Below, piece after piece: positions 60,828 through 64,000 of a stretch of DNA of 64,000 nt. The position numbers were made by a program, and so were the translations under genes. A model generated the notes under the pieces. The model was not told the origin of the DNA, ran no database searches, and saw nothing but the letters and a program-made list of their open reading frames with translations. The stretch is taken from NCBI GenBank assembly GCA_021927905.1, contig BLLK01000022.1:62001-126000 (forward strand). Reading direction: 5' to 3'. The DNA comes from Chaetoceros tenuissimus. Lineage: Eukaryota; Bacillariophyta; Thalassiosirophyceae; Chaetocerotales; Chaetocerotaceae. Positions within the stretch are counted from its first letter, which is position 1. Each line of letters opens with the position of its first letter.

Positions 60828-64000
<3,173 letters not shown>

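Overview
This 64 kb window looks like nuclear DNA from a diatom, most likely a centric one. Four things point there. (1) At least three to five proteins begin with a signal peptide followed at the cleavage site by Phe, the bipartite pre-sequence (ASAFAP-type) used to enter complex red-lineage plastids. (2) It carries a metacaspase with the p10 domain before p20 (type III), an arrangement known from algae with secondary plastids. (3) It has an HSF-type regulator, a class expanded in diatoms. (4) It has a CFAP57-like flagellar protein, expected only in diatoms that still make flagellated sperm, i.e. centrics. Genes are densely packed on both strands, introns are few and short (about 60-160 nt, GT-AG), and base composition is AT-rich. 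Species cannot be fixed from the sequence alone.

Left part (1-11.3 kb): the 5' end of a plastid-type PPR protein, a six-exon type III metacaspase with a very long C-terminal extension and a 24-nt microexon carrying its catalytic Cys, a nuclear protein with two CW zinc fingers, an FtsH-type AAA+ ATPase without its protease domain, and an acidic coiled-coil protein.

Centre-left (12.5-29.7 kb): two giant intron-free genes. One encodes a 1921-residue secreted or Golgi protein with three ShK-like Cys-rich modules, repeated dibasic sites, a DUF3431-like region and two sulfotransferase-like domains. The other encodes a 1865-residue plastid-type protein made of three kinds of tandem repeat, preceded by a perfect CRE palindrome. 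Then follow a NOL11-like nucleolar protein and a mitochondrial carrier.

Centre (30.7-48.9 kb): an OSCA/CSC1 channel, a secreted Cys-motif protein, a sulfatase, a frameshifted small heat-shock gene, the CFAP57-like protein, a CNNM-type transporter, histidine-biosynthesis isomerase (HisA/HIS6) and a PDCD2/Tsr4 ribosome-assembly factor.

Right part (49.4-64 kb): an HSF, a small zinc-ribbon protein, a plastid-type EamA transporter, a Golgi Tul1/Dsc1-type E3 ligase, a stand-alone eEF1B-gamma C-terminal domain, an intergenic element with inverted ends rich in CGCGA palindromes, a plastid-type amidohydrolase, a Pin1-type prolyl isomerase, and a multidomain enzyme (EF hands, haem-oxygenase-like diiron region, methyltransferase, TauD-like dioxygenase) that runs off the window.

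The genes do not form one pathway. The best candidates for undescribed biology are the four-domain enzyme at the right edge, the giant sulfotransferase protein (with a sulfatase 18 kb away), the plastid repeat protein, and the microexon metacaspase. All domain names come from reading motifs by eye; no database search was run.
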